Shown one piece after another: positions 18,128 to 26,500 of a DNA stretch of 64,000 bases. The DNA is from a bacterium. Lineage in GTDB: Bacteria > Pseudomonadota > Alphaproteobacteria > Micavibrionales > UBA2020. The stretch is taken from the NCBI GenBank assembly GCA_029945425.1, contig JAQSDV010000007.1, positions 214,325 through 278,324 of the forward strand. The letters run 5' to 3'. The notes under the pieces are model-generated. The model made no database searches. It had not been told where the DNA came from and saw only the letters and a program-made list of their open reading frames with translations. Numbering within the stretch: position 1 is the stretch's first letter; each line of letters begins with the position of its first letter. Position numbers and translations under genes: made by a program.

Positions 18128-18252
18128 TTCCCTCTCCCGTCCTTGCGGGGGAGGGTCAGGGTGGGGGTGCGTGTCTGCGCGAAAACTGCCGGACGTCCCT
18201 CCAGACTCCCCCTCACCCCCCGCCCTCTCCCGCAAGAGCGGTAGAGGGGGCA
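18128..18252. repeat. Palindromic intergenic repeat (REP-like, CCCTCTCCC type)
   Basis: Two GC-rich inverted units face each other: CCCTCTCCCGTCCTTGCGGG with GGGAGGGTCAGGGTGGGGGT on the left, and CCCCTCACCCCCCGCCCTCT with CCCGCAAGAGCGGTAGAGGG on the right. Each can fold on itself and the pair can fold together. This is the dispersed CCCTCTCCCGCAAGCGGGAGAGGG-like element common in proteobacterial intergenic DNA. It may act as a transcript-end hairpin between the convergent genes. It supplies the last codons of the neighbouring minus-strand gene. Confidence 0.8.
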
Positions 18253-18824
18253 AGGGCCGCGCGGCGATAGACGCATAACGCCACAAACGCCGTGTTAATA
18301 ACGATGGATGACAACGGATAGACAAGCGTTGTCACCGTGAAATTCGTGAGGGCGACAAGTGACAGGCCGAGTTTCAGGTTGGCGATCATATAGGCGGCGA
18401 GGTTTTCCTGATCCGGTTTCGTCCATGATTTGCGCACGGTCGGAAAGAACGCAACGCAGCTGATAATGGATGCCATCACGACCGACAGTAACGGATCATC
18501 CGTCAGCACCCATGGCACGACCGCAACGAAGGCCGCGACAAGTGACAGCTTGTCACCGCGCGTGATGTTTTTCTCGCCCCATTTCAGCGCGAGCGCGGCC
18601 TGAAACAGGCACGCCGCCGCCGTGATGCCGAGCGCCCATGCGCCGGGGCCGGCATGGTCGGCCAGCTGCCCCAGAAACGCGATCAGCGTGACGATGCCCC
18701 AGACAAGATGCGTGTACACATGGGGGCGCGTTTCACCGCGCAGGATGGAGGCGATATAGACGCCCGTCCCCCACAACCCGATGGCGAAGGCGATGAACCC
18801 GATGATTTCGCGGTAATATTCCAT
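18213..18824 (-). CDS. Polytopic membrane protein, hypothetical
   Basis: A 203-aa protein with about six or seven hydrophobic segments (IIGFIAFAIGLWGTGVYIAS, LVWGIVTLIAFLGQLA, LGITAAACLFQAALALKW, LSLVAAFVAVVPWVL, LLSVVMASIISCVAFFPTV, LKLGLSLVALTNFTVTTLVY, IVINTAFVALCVY). The paired-helix layout recalls small SWEET/PQ-loop-like proteins but I see no PQ motif. The ATG at 18824 is chosen because the first transmembrane helix follows directly; upstream in-frame codons cross the terminator of the previous gene. The last dozen residues (LAPSTALAGEGGG) are encoded by the palindromic repeat. Confidence 0.65.
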   Translation of the reverse strand: MEYYREIIGFIAFAIGLWGTGVYIASILRGETRPHVYTHLVWGIVTLIAFLGQLADHAGPGAWALGITAAACLFQAALALKWGEKNITRGDKLSLVAAFVAVVPWVLTDDPLLSVVMASIISCVAFFPTVRKSWTKPDQENLAAYMIANLKLGLSLVALTNFTVTTLVYPLSSIVINTAFVALCVYRRAALAPSTALAGEGGG

Positions 18825-18870
18825 GCTGCGTGCCCTGTGCTGGTGCCAGCATAGGCCGCATCCGCGCATA

Positions 18871-18907
18871 AAAAAAGCCCCCGCCGCGACGGGACGGGGG
18901 CTTTTTT
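18871..18907 (-). terminator. Rho-independent terminator of the 18922-19680 gene
   Basis: A 13-bp stem AAAAAAGCCCCCG / CGGGGGCTTTTTT (18871-18883 and 18895-18907) with an 11-base loop. A and T runs flank both sides, so it could work in either direction; it lies 15 bases after the minus-strand stop at 18922. Confidence 0.92.
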
Positions 18908-18921
18908 CAAATTTTCCGCGA

Positions 18922-19680
18922 TCAGCGTTTTTTGAAACGCGCGGTTTTCGGGGCGGACAGCGCGGCATCGGTCGCCATGCGCGCCTGTGCGTCCAGCTGC
19001 TGCTGGGACATGTTTTCACGCAAACCCAGCATGGCGAAACCGGGGCGGGAGACGGTGAAGCCGTCCACGTCGTCCTTGTTCGGGTAGAGGAAGCTGCCGG
19101 CTTTCGCCTCGAACGCGCCCTCCTTGAAATCAAAGGTCACGTCTTCCGTCAGCACGATGCCTTTCAGGGGCGCTTCGTCCTTCAGGCGCACGACCAGTTC
19201 TTCCTGCGTCGACTTTTTCTGGCCGGCATAATTGAATGCCGCGCCGACTTCGTAATTCGACATGAAAACCGGCAGGCTGCCGCCGACATCGACCGTGAAA
19301 CCGTCATGGGGCGCGCGGGTCTGGATAGGCAGGCCGACATCGATCGTGATCTTCGTGCCTTTGGCGACGGCGACCATGCCCTTCGCCTCCTCCGCCGTGA
19401 TGTCTTCGCGCGCAACGGCCAAGGGCAGCGCGCTTGCGGGCAGGGTCTTCGCCTTGAATTCGGCGGCGGTCAGGAAATCCTGCGCGCTGTTTTGAAAATC
19501 CTGATAGGCGGAGAGTTCATAGCCCGGCGCTTCGACGCTGGTTTCGATCAGGAAACCGCCCGCATTGGCGGTCGTCGATTCTCCGGTCGCCATGGCGCGC
19601 GCGGCATAGACGCGCACATATTCCTTTTCGGAGGCCTGATGGGCGGCGTAATACGCGCCTGCGTCGATCGCTGTGGTCAT
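18922..19680 (-). CDS. Hypothetical protein
   Basis: A 252-aa soluble protein I do not recognise. It has no signal peptide or membrane helix. The middle carries regular beta-like stretches (GTKITIDVGLPIQTRA, DGFTVDVGGSLPVFM) and the region FEAKAGSFLYPNKDDVDGF, which loosely recalls short cupin-like or PGD-type folds, but I would not name it. The C-terminus is basic (APKTARFKKR), echoing the APKPAVFKMKH end of the ankyrin protein at 11280. It is transcribed alone from a TTGACG-17-TAGGGT promoter, divergently from the ankyrin cluster, and is closed by a strong terminator. Confidence 0.7.
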   Translation of the reverse strand: MTTAIDAGAYYAAHQASEKEYVRVYAARAMATGESTTANAGGFLIETSVEAPGYELSAYQDFQNSAQDFLTAAEFKAKTLPASALPLAVAREDITAEEAKGMVAVAKGTKITIDVGLPIQTRAPHDGFTVDVGGSLPVFMSNYEVGAAFNYAGQKKSTQEELVVRLKDEAPLKGIVLTEDVTFDFKEGAFEAKAGSFLYPNKDDVDGFTVSRPGFAMLGLRENMSQQQLDAQARMATDAALSAPKTARFKKR

Positions 19681-19717
19681 GGTGAAAATACCTTTTTATG
19701 GTTAAAAACAGGCGCAA

Positions 19718-19746
19718 ACCCTATCAGCCGTCCTGCCCCTCGTCAA
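19718..19746 (-). promoter_or_regulatory. Promoter for the 18922-19680 gene
   Basis: On the minus strand TTGACG (plus 19741-19746), 17 bp, TAGGGT (plus 19718-19723). The spacing is ideal and the -35 strong; the -10 is weak. Confidence 0.55.
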
Positions 19747-19778
19747 GTTATGAAAAGCATATTTTTCCCGATTACGCC

Positions 19779-19807
19779 TTGTCATAGTAACCCCTATTTT
19801 CTATAGT
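19779..19807 (+). promoter_or_regulatory. Promoter for the ankyrin cluster
   Basis: TTGTCA (19779-19784), 17 bp, TATAGT (19802-19807), followed 36 bases later by the first ankyrin start codon. It is back to back with the divergent promoter at 19718-19746. Confidence 0.6.
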
Positions 19808-19843
19808 TCTCCCTGTTCCCAGATTTAACCATGCAGGACGGCA

Positions 19844-20956
19844 ATGCCCCTGATGCACACCAATAACGGATTCCTGAAGGCCGCGATGCGCGGCGATATG
19901 GATGTGCTCAAAAGCTATCTGCGCGGCAAGCATGCGGCCGAATACCTGAAGGTGACCGACCGCGGGGGTTATACCGCGCTGCATCTGGCCGCGAAGGCGG
20001 GCAAGCTCGACGTGATCGACGCGCTGGTTGGCGCGGGCGCGGATATCGACGGCACTGCCGGCACCAACTACACCCCGCTCGCCATCGCCGTGCTGAACGG
20101 CCGCACCGATGCGCTGCGCAGGTTGCTACAGCGCGGCGCGGATGTGAATGCGGATGTGCTGGACGGATCCTCCGCGCTGGCGCTCGCGGCATCACGCAGC
20201 AGCCCGACGGCGGTCGCCTATCTGCTGGAGGCGAAGGCCGATCCCGACCGGAGCCAGCCGCTGATGCAGGCCCTGTCGCACGACCGCACCGAAATCGCCA
20301 AGATGCTGATCAACGCAGGCGCGAAGATCAACATCTGGGATGAGCAGAAACGCGCGCCCCTGCATTACGCCGCCATCCATACGTCGCAGGACGTGGCGAC
20401 GCTGCTGCTGGATAAGGGCGCGGATATCGACCTGCGCGACCAGGCGAACGGCTTCACCCCGCTGCACTGGGCGATCCATTACGGGCGTCACCAGATGGTG
20501 GAATACCTGCTGGAAAAAGGCGCGAACACGGAAATAAAAAACAACAACGGCCATACCGCGCTGCAGGCGGCGCGCGCGGGCCGCAACGATGTCATCATCG
20601 GCATGCTGGCGGCGCTCGAAAAACCCGTGCGCCCCGGCTACGACCTGCCGGACACGGCGGAGACTGCCACCGAAACATGGCTGCCCATGGGCGGCGGAAA
20701 AATCGCGTTTGTCGGCGTCTATCCGGCGCTGGAGCGCAAGCTGACCGAGATTTTCAATTTCGAGAGCCGCGAGCGCATCGTGATATCCGAAAACCTGCGT
20801 ACCGATGTTGAAAACATGGCCGCGCCGCAAAGCTTTGACACGCTCGAGGAAGCGACATTGCAAAAAGCGGCTGCCGCCTATCGCAATGCCGGCGGCGCGC
20901 TCGATGAAACGCAGCTGACGAAGCGCAACCTGAACAAACAAGCGAGGCTGCCGTAA
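19844..20956 (+). CDS. Ankyrin-repeat protein with shared C-terminal module (paralogue 1)
   Basis: A 370-aa protein with about seven ankyrin repeats from residue 40 to 265 (GGYTALHLAAKAGKLDVIDA, NYTPLAIAVLNGRTDALRRL, NGFTPLHWAIHYGRHQMVEY, NGHTALQAARAGRNDVIIGM among them). After a short linker comes a module of about 85 residues: ETWLPMGGGKIAFVGVYPAL, RKLTEIFNFESRERIVISEN, SFDTLEEATLQKAAAAYRNA. The same module closes the two downstream proteins. No signal peptide is visible. The start ATG follows AGGACGG; a second ankyrin gene begins two bases after the stop. Function is unknown beyond likely protein binding. Confidence 0.85.
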   Translation: MPLMHTNNGFLKAAMRGDMDVLKSYLRGKHAAEYLKVTDRGGYTALHLAAKAGKLDVIDALVGAGADIDGTAGTNYTPLAIAVLNGRTDALRRLLQRGADVNADVLDGSSALALAASRSSPTAVAYLLEAKADPDRSQPLMQALSHDRTEIAKMLINAGAKINIWDEQKRAPLHYAAIHTSQDVATLLLDKGADIDLRDQANGFTPLHWAIHYGRHQMVEYLLEKGANTEIKNNNGHTALQAARAGRNDVIIGMLAALEKPVRPGYDLPDTAETATETWLPMGGGKIAFVGVYPALERKLTEIFNFESRERIVISENLRTDVENMAAPQSFDTLEEATLQKAAAAYRNAGGALDETQLTKRNLNKQARLP

Positions 20957-20957
20957 C

Positions 20958-21920
20958 ATGTTCGACAGCGCGAAAAAATTTATACAGGCCGTGAAGGACA
21001 ACGACGAAAAAACCGCCACGCGCTATGTGAAGGAATACTATTACAATAGCCGCAAGGTGGATTTGAACACGCGCGACGGGACGGGCATGACCGCCCTTGC
21101 CCATGCCGCCAAGCTGGGCCACACCAATATCGTCGCCACGATGATGAAATTCGGGGTGGAGGCCAACACGCCCGACAAGGAAGGCCATACGCCGCTGACG
21201 CTGAGCCTGATCAACAAGCACCGCGAGATTGCGAAGATATTGATTACGCGCGGCGCGGATGTGAACGCCCATGCGGCCGATTACATCACCCCGCTGCATT
21301 TCGCGGCGCATCAGGGCGATATCGAGCTGGTGAAGATGCTGGTGAGCAACAGCGCCAACCTCGATACCGCGATCATCAATAACGGCTATACCCCGCTGCA
21401 CTGGGCGATCATACAGGGCCATGCGAATGTCGTGGAATTCCTCGTGCAAAGCGGCGCGCGCACCGACATGCCCGACAAAAAAGGCCAGACACAGCTGGAG
21501 ATCGCGACCGCCAAGGGCGCGCATATGCAAAAAATCCTTGAAACGCCCGTCGTGCAGGCAGCCCCCGCCGCCGCGGTCGAGGAAGAACCCGCCGCCCCCG
21601 CCTATAGCAACAATGACCGCTGGTTGCGCACGGGCGAGCATCAGGTCACGCATATCGGCGATATCCCCGACATCAACCGCCGCCTGACCGAGATTTTCAA
21701 TTTCGAAACGCGCGAGCGCAGCGTCATCCACGAAAACACGCGCAGCGGCGCGGAAACCACGATGCCGCCCGAAAGCTTCGACACGATTGCCGAAGCCGCG
21801 CTGCGCAAGGCGCTGGCCGAATTCGTGAAGCTGGGCGGCGACGCGGTGGAATCCGATGTGATCGGAAAACGCGGTAATTCGGGCACAAATGCCGGTCCGT
21901 CGAAGCCCTTCCGCGTCTAA
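20958..21920 (+). CDS. Ankyrin-repeat protein with shared C-terminal module (paralogue 2)
   Basis: A 320-aa paralogue with about five ankyrin repeats (GMTALAHAAKLGHTNIVATM, GHTPLTLSLINKHREIAKIL, DYITPLHFAAHQGDIELVKM, GYTPLHWAIIQGHANVVEFL). It has an N-terminal helix rich in lysine (FDSAKKFIQAVKDNDEKTA) and an alanine/proline linker near residue 200. The C-terminal module reads RRLTEIFNFETRERSVIHEN and SFDTIAEAALRKALAEFVKL. It starts one base after the paralogue 1 stop codon, so it is probably translated from the same message. Confidence 0.85.
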   Translation: MFDSAKKFIQAVKDNDEKTATRYVKEYYYNSRKVDLNTRDGTGMTALAHAAKLGHTNIVATMMKFGVEANTPDKEGHTPLTLSLINKHREIAKILITRGADVNAHAADYITPLHFAAHQGDIELVKMLVSNSANLDTAIINNGYTPLHWAIIQGHANVVEFLVQSGARTDMPDKKGQTQLEIATAKGAHMQKILETPVVQAAPAAAVEEEPAAPAYSNNDRWLRTGEHQVTHIGDIPDINRRLTEIFNFETRERSVIHENTRSGAETTMPPESFDTIAEAALRKALAEFVKLGGDAVESDVIGKRGNSGTNAGPSKPFRV

Positions 21921-21988
21921 AAACCGGGCGATTTACGCTTTGAAAAGCTGAAAACCTGAACGTTTTCAGTATGGTATTATAATACCTC

Positions 21989-22017
21989 TTGACGCTTTTC
22001 CGCGTGGTTGGGATAAT
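21989..22017 (+). promoter_or_regulatory. Promoter for ankyrin paralogue 3
   Basis: TTGACG (21989-21994), 17 bp, GATAAT (22012-22017), 42 bases before the start codon. It gives the third gene its own transcription start in addition to any readthrough. Confidence 0.65.
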
Positions 22018-22059
22018 TCCCCAACACCTTAAACAACAGCGGGGAATACGACTTACCAC

Positions 22060-23019
22060 ATGGCATTCATCAGCACGAAGAAGACCTTCTTTGCGGCCGC
22101 AATCAGCGGGGACCTTGATGAACTCAAATACGGATTGCAGACCGGCACGCCATACCCGGCCGACATGAAAAACGCAGAGGGAAAAACCGCGCTGATGCTC
22201 GCGGCCGAAGCGGGACAGCTCGAAGCCATCAAATACCTCCTCACCCGCAAACCCGACCTGACCCAGACCGACCCCGAGGGCAACACGGCGCTGCTGCTCG
22301 CGCTGACGAAAGACAAATCGGCGGCGGCGCTGCTGCTGATCGCGGCGGGATCGGATGTGAACGCGCATAACAGCAGCTATACCTATCCCATCCACTGGGC
22401 GGCGCATAACGGCGACCTTGATTCCGCGAAGGCATTGGTCGAGAAAAACGCCGACCTGAACGTGCGCAACAAAAAGGACGAATTGACGCCCGCCTATTAC
22501 GCCGTCGCCAGCGACCGCGGGGCGGTGCTGGAATTCCTGATTGTATCGGGCGCGCGCACCGATATGCCGGGCAAGGACGACAAAACCCCCGCCGACCTTG
22601 CCAAGGAAAAATACCCGCGCCTGCAAAAAATTATCGAGACGACGGTGCGCGCAACACCCCCCGCTGAAACAACTGCGCTTGTTGTTGCCGCTGTTCCCGC
22701 CGCCAATGAAAACAAGCCCGCGACCGCATCCGAAACATGGGCGCTGATGAACGACACGACGATTGCCAAAATCGCCGAGATGCCTGTGCTGAACCGCAAG
22801 ATCACCGAAATCTTCAATTTCGAATCCCGCGAACGCCTGATTATCTCCGAGAATTTAAAAACCGGCGCGGAAACGCTGGGCGTTGCGGAAGGGTTTACGA
22901 CGCTTGCCGATGCCGTGCTGGCGCGCGCGAGTGATGAATTGAAAAAAGCAGGCGGCCACCCGCCGGTGATGGACGACAAACCCGCTTCGCAGTCACAGAT
23001 TGCAAAATTGAAGATTTAA
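22060..23019 (+). CDS. Ankyrin-repeat protein with shared C-terminal module (paralogue 3)
   Basis: A 319-aa paralogue with about five ankyrin repeats (GKTALMLAAEAGQLEAIKYL, GNTALLLALTKDKSAAALLL, YTYPIHWAAHNGDLDSAKAL, ELTPAYYAVASDRGAVLEFL). The linker at about 205-230 is rich in alanine and valine. The C-terminal module reads RKITEIFNFESRERLIISEN and FTTLADAVLARASDELKKAG. The phrase SGARTDMPG/D before the last repeat is shared with paralogue 2, so these two are probably the closest pair. It has its own promoter and converges on rpsU. Confidence 0.85.
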   Translation: MAFISTKKTFFAAAISGDLDELKYGLQTGTPYPADMKNAEGKTALMLAAEAGQLEAIKYLLTRKPDLTQTDPEGNTALLLALTKDKSAAALLLIAAGSDVNAHNSSYTYPIHWAAHNGDLDSAKALVEKNADLNVRNKKDELTPAYYAVASDRGAVLEFLIVSGARTDMPGKDDKTPADLAKEKYPRLQKIIETTVRATPPAETTALVVAAVPAANENKPATASETWALMNDTTIAKIAEMPVLNRKITEIFNFESRERLIISENLKTGAETLGVAEGFTTLADAVLARASDELKKAGGHPPVMDDKPASQSQIAKLKI

Positions 23020-23030
23020 AAACGCGCAGC

Positions 23031-23063
23031 AAAAAGGGCCCGGCATAACGCGCGGACCCCTTT
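23031..23063 (-). terminator. Terminator of rpsU
   Basis: On the minus strand a stem AAAGGG(G)TCCG / CGGGCCCTTT with a single bulged G and a loop of about ten bases is followed by a T run. It lies between the convergent rpsU and ankyrin paralogue 3 genes and may serve both. Confidence 0.7.
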
Positions 23064-23098
23064 CTCAATACCTTAGCGGTGATATTAGCCGATAACGA

Positions 23099-23314
23099 TT
23101 ATTCGCCGTCCCTTTCCTTGCGCTTGCGCTCAAGTTTGCGGTGGCGACGAACTGCTTCAGAACGCTCACGCGCCTTCTTGACAGAAGGCTTCTCATAGTG
23201 GCGGCGCAGTTTCATTTCGCGGAACAGTCCTTCACGCTGCATCTTTTTCTTCAATGCGCGCAGTGCCTGGTCTACGTTGTTATCGCGTACGATGACCTGT
23301 ACGATGGTAATCAC
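23099..23314 (-). CDS. rpsU: 30S ribosomal protein S21
   Basis: Contains the S21 signature [20 protein letters not shown] followed by [20 protein letters not shown] and a basic tail. S21 is a small-subunit protein involved in early mRNA binding. The annotated GTG (23314) makes a 71-aa product, but the ribosome binding site AAGGGG abuts this GTG. The family usually starts at M(V)QV, which would fall on an ATC codon at the normal spacing of eight bases. The start is therefore uncertain by three codons. The gene is monocistronic with its own terminator. Confidence 0.95.
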   Translation of the reverse strand: MITIVQVIVRDNNVDQALRALKKKMQREGLFREMKLRRHYEKPSVKKARERSEAVRRHRKLERKRKERDGE

Positions 23315-23570
23315 CCCTTTCCGAATCTCTTTATAAAAAGCTCGCCTTGATTGGCGTCAGCGGTTGTAACATAGGCCGCTTGCCTGTGAAAAGGCTTATA
23401 TTTCCTACGCTTTTGTGCGTTGCAGCACAAAAAGTTGCGCTATCGCGTTGATTTTTAACATTTTTCTACGCCAATTTATGAAAAAAAATGTTGAAATAAA
23501 GTTGCCCGACACGGTATACGATACTACCTTAACGCTGGTACGGAATCGATTATAGGGTGGGGCTCTGGGC

Positions 23571-26500
23571 ATGCGCGACGCAGTTACGCTGGATGACAAA
23601 TACACCGAAAAATCGGGCCGGATTTACCTGAACGGCCTTCAGGCGCTGGTGCGCATCCCGATGATGCAGCACGAGCTGGACAAGGCCGCAGGCCTTAAAA
23701 CCGCCACCTTTATCTCCGGCTATCGCGGCTCCCCGCTCGGCGGCCTCGACCAGGCCATCATGCAGGCCAAGAAATTCACCGCCGAACACGAGATCAAATT
23801 CGTCCCCGGCGTGAACGAAGACCTGGGCGCCACCGCCGTCTGGGGCAGCCAGCAATTGAACCTCGGCCCCGCCGCCCGTTATGACGGCATCGTGGGCATG
23901 TGGTACGGCAAGGGCCCCGGCGTCGACCGTTCGATCGACGTGCTGAAACACGCCAATGCCGCCGGATCGTCGAAACATGGCGGCGTGCTGGCATTGGCCG
24001 GTGACGACCATGCCTGCAAATCATCCACCTTCCCGCACCAGTCGGAACATGCGTTTATGCATGCGATGATCCCGATGCTACATCCAGCAGGGATTGAAGA
24101 CGCGCTTGAACTGGGCCTGCACGGCATCGCGATGAGCCGCTATTCCGGCACATGGTCGGGCCTGAAAATCATCTCCGACTTCGCCGACAGCTCGGCCTCC
24201 GTCTACACCAACCCCTTCGCGATGAAATTCAACATCCCGACCGATTTCGCGATGCCGGTAGACGGGTTGAACATCCGCTGGTACGACGCGCCCGTCGCGC
24301 AGGAAGAACGCCTTGTCACGCTGAAACTGCCCGCAGCGCAGGCCTATGCGCGCGCGAACGGCCTTGATCGCCTGACACTCAACCCCGCCCGCAAACGCTT
24401 TGGCATCGTCGCGACCGGCAAGGGCTGGATGGACACGATGCAGGCGCTCGAAGACCTTGGCATCACCAAGGCGCGCGCCGAAGAAATGGGTCTCGCGGTT
24501 TACAAGGTGGCGCTCGTCTGGCCGCTGGAAACCTCCGGCATCATCAAGCTTGCCGAAGAAGTCGAAGAATTGTTTGTGGTGGAGGAAAAGCGCGGCCTGA
24601 TCGAAGAACAGATCAAGAAGGCGCTGTTCAACATGCCCCTGCCCCGCCGCCCGCGCGTGACCGGCAAGATCGACGACCGCGGCGCGCCGCTGCTGCCCGA
24701 AACCTACGAGCTTTCCCCCGGCCAGATCGCCGATGCGCTGATCAAGCGCCTGACGCCGATCATGGATACATCAAGCTTTGCCGGCCGCATGGACATCATC
24801 CACAAGAATTTCGACCTGAAGGGCAAGCCTTCGCCCGTCGTGCGCATGCCGTGGTTCTGCTCCGGCTGCCCGCACAACACCTCGACCGTGGTGCCCGAAG
24901 GCTCCCGCGCGCTCGCTGGTATCGGCTGCCATTACATGACGATGTGGATGGACAGATCGACCATGATGTTCACCCAGATGGGCGGCGAAGGCGTGCCATG
25001 GATCGGGCAAGCGCCGTTCACGGATGAAAAGCATATCTTCACCAACCTTGGCGATGGCACCTATTTCCATTCCGGCCTGCTGGCCATCCGCGCCGCGCAA
25101 GCCGCGAAAGTGAACATTACCTATAAGATCCTCTACAACGATGCGGTCGCCATGACGGGCGGCCAGCCGGTCGACGGCCAGTTGAGTGTGCCGATGGTGG
25201 CGTCCCAAGTGCGCGCCGAAGGGATCGAAACGATCTATGTCGTGTCGGACGAGCCGTGGAAATACAAGGGCGTGATGCTGCCGAGCGGCGTGCGCATCAC
25301 CCACCGCGACGATCTCGACGAAGTGCAGCGCGTGTTGCGCGAAATTCCCGGCGTGACGGTCATGATTTATGACCAGACCTGCGCCGCCGAAAAACGCCGC
25401 CGCCGCAAGCGCGGCCTCATGATCGATCCGCCGAAACGCGTCGTCATCAACGAACGTGTCTGCGAAGGCTGCGGCGATTGCGGCAAGAAATCGAACTGCC
25501 TGTCGATCGCGCCCGTCGAAACAGAATTCGGCCGCAAGCGCCAGATTGACCAGTCGAGCTGCAACAAGGATTTCTCCTGCGTGAAGGGCTTCTGCCCCAG
25601 CTTCGTCACCGTTCATGGCGGCGGCCTGAAAAAACCCGAAGCCGCGAAAATCGGCAACGAGGTGGAGGAATTTTTCGCAGGCATGCCGATGCCGAAAATC
25701 AGTGACCTGACGGAGCCTTGCGCGATCCTCGTCAACGGCGTGGGCGGCACGGGCATCGTGACCGTCGGCGCGATTCTGGCGATGGCCGCACACCTTGAAG
25801 ACAAGGGTGCCACCACCATGGACCAGACGGGCCTCGCCCAAAAGGGCGGCGCGGTCACCAGCCATATCCGCATCGCCAAAACGCCGGAAGCGATCAACAC
25901 CGTCCGTATCGGCATCGCCGGCGCGAACGTCATCATCGGCGCGGATTTGCTGGTCACCGCCGATGGCGACTGCCTGTCGAAAATCCGCCAGGGCGAAACG
26001 AAAATTGTTTTGAACACCCACAAGGCGCAGACGGGCGAATTCACCCGCAAGCCCGACTGGACGATCCCGTCGAAATCCATCATCGGCACGATTGCCGAAC
26101 TGACGGGCAAGGATAACCTCTTCGTCCTCGACACGTCGCAGATCGCGACCGCACTGATGGGCGATTCGATTGCGACCAACATGTTCATGCTGGGCTATGC
26201 ATGGCAAAAGGGCCTGATCCCGCTGGGCCATCAGGCGATTATGAAGGCAATTGAACTGAACGGCGTGTCGATCGGCATGAACCAGGCGAGCTTCACATGG
26301 GGCCGCCGCGCCGCATGGGATATCGCCAAGGTCGAAGAACTGGCCGCGCCGAAGAAAACGGCAGACGGTTCCGACCGCCACCGCCAGATTTCGACCTCGA
26401 CCGAAGAAACCATCGACCGCCGCATGATGTCCCTGACCGGATACCAGAACGCAGCCTATGCGGAAAAATACAAAGACCTCGTCGATGCCGTGCGCACCGC

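Noticed and set aside
23405..23605. Minus-strand frame of 66 codons upstream of the oxidoreductase
   Set aside because: No ribosome binding site, low-complexity content and overlap with the oxidoreductase start; the region is better explained as promoter DNA for rpsU and the oxidoreductase.
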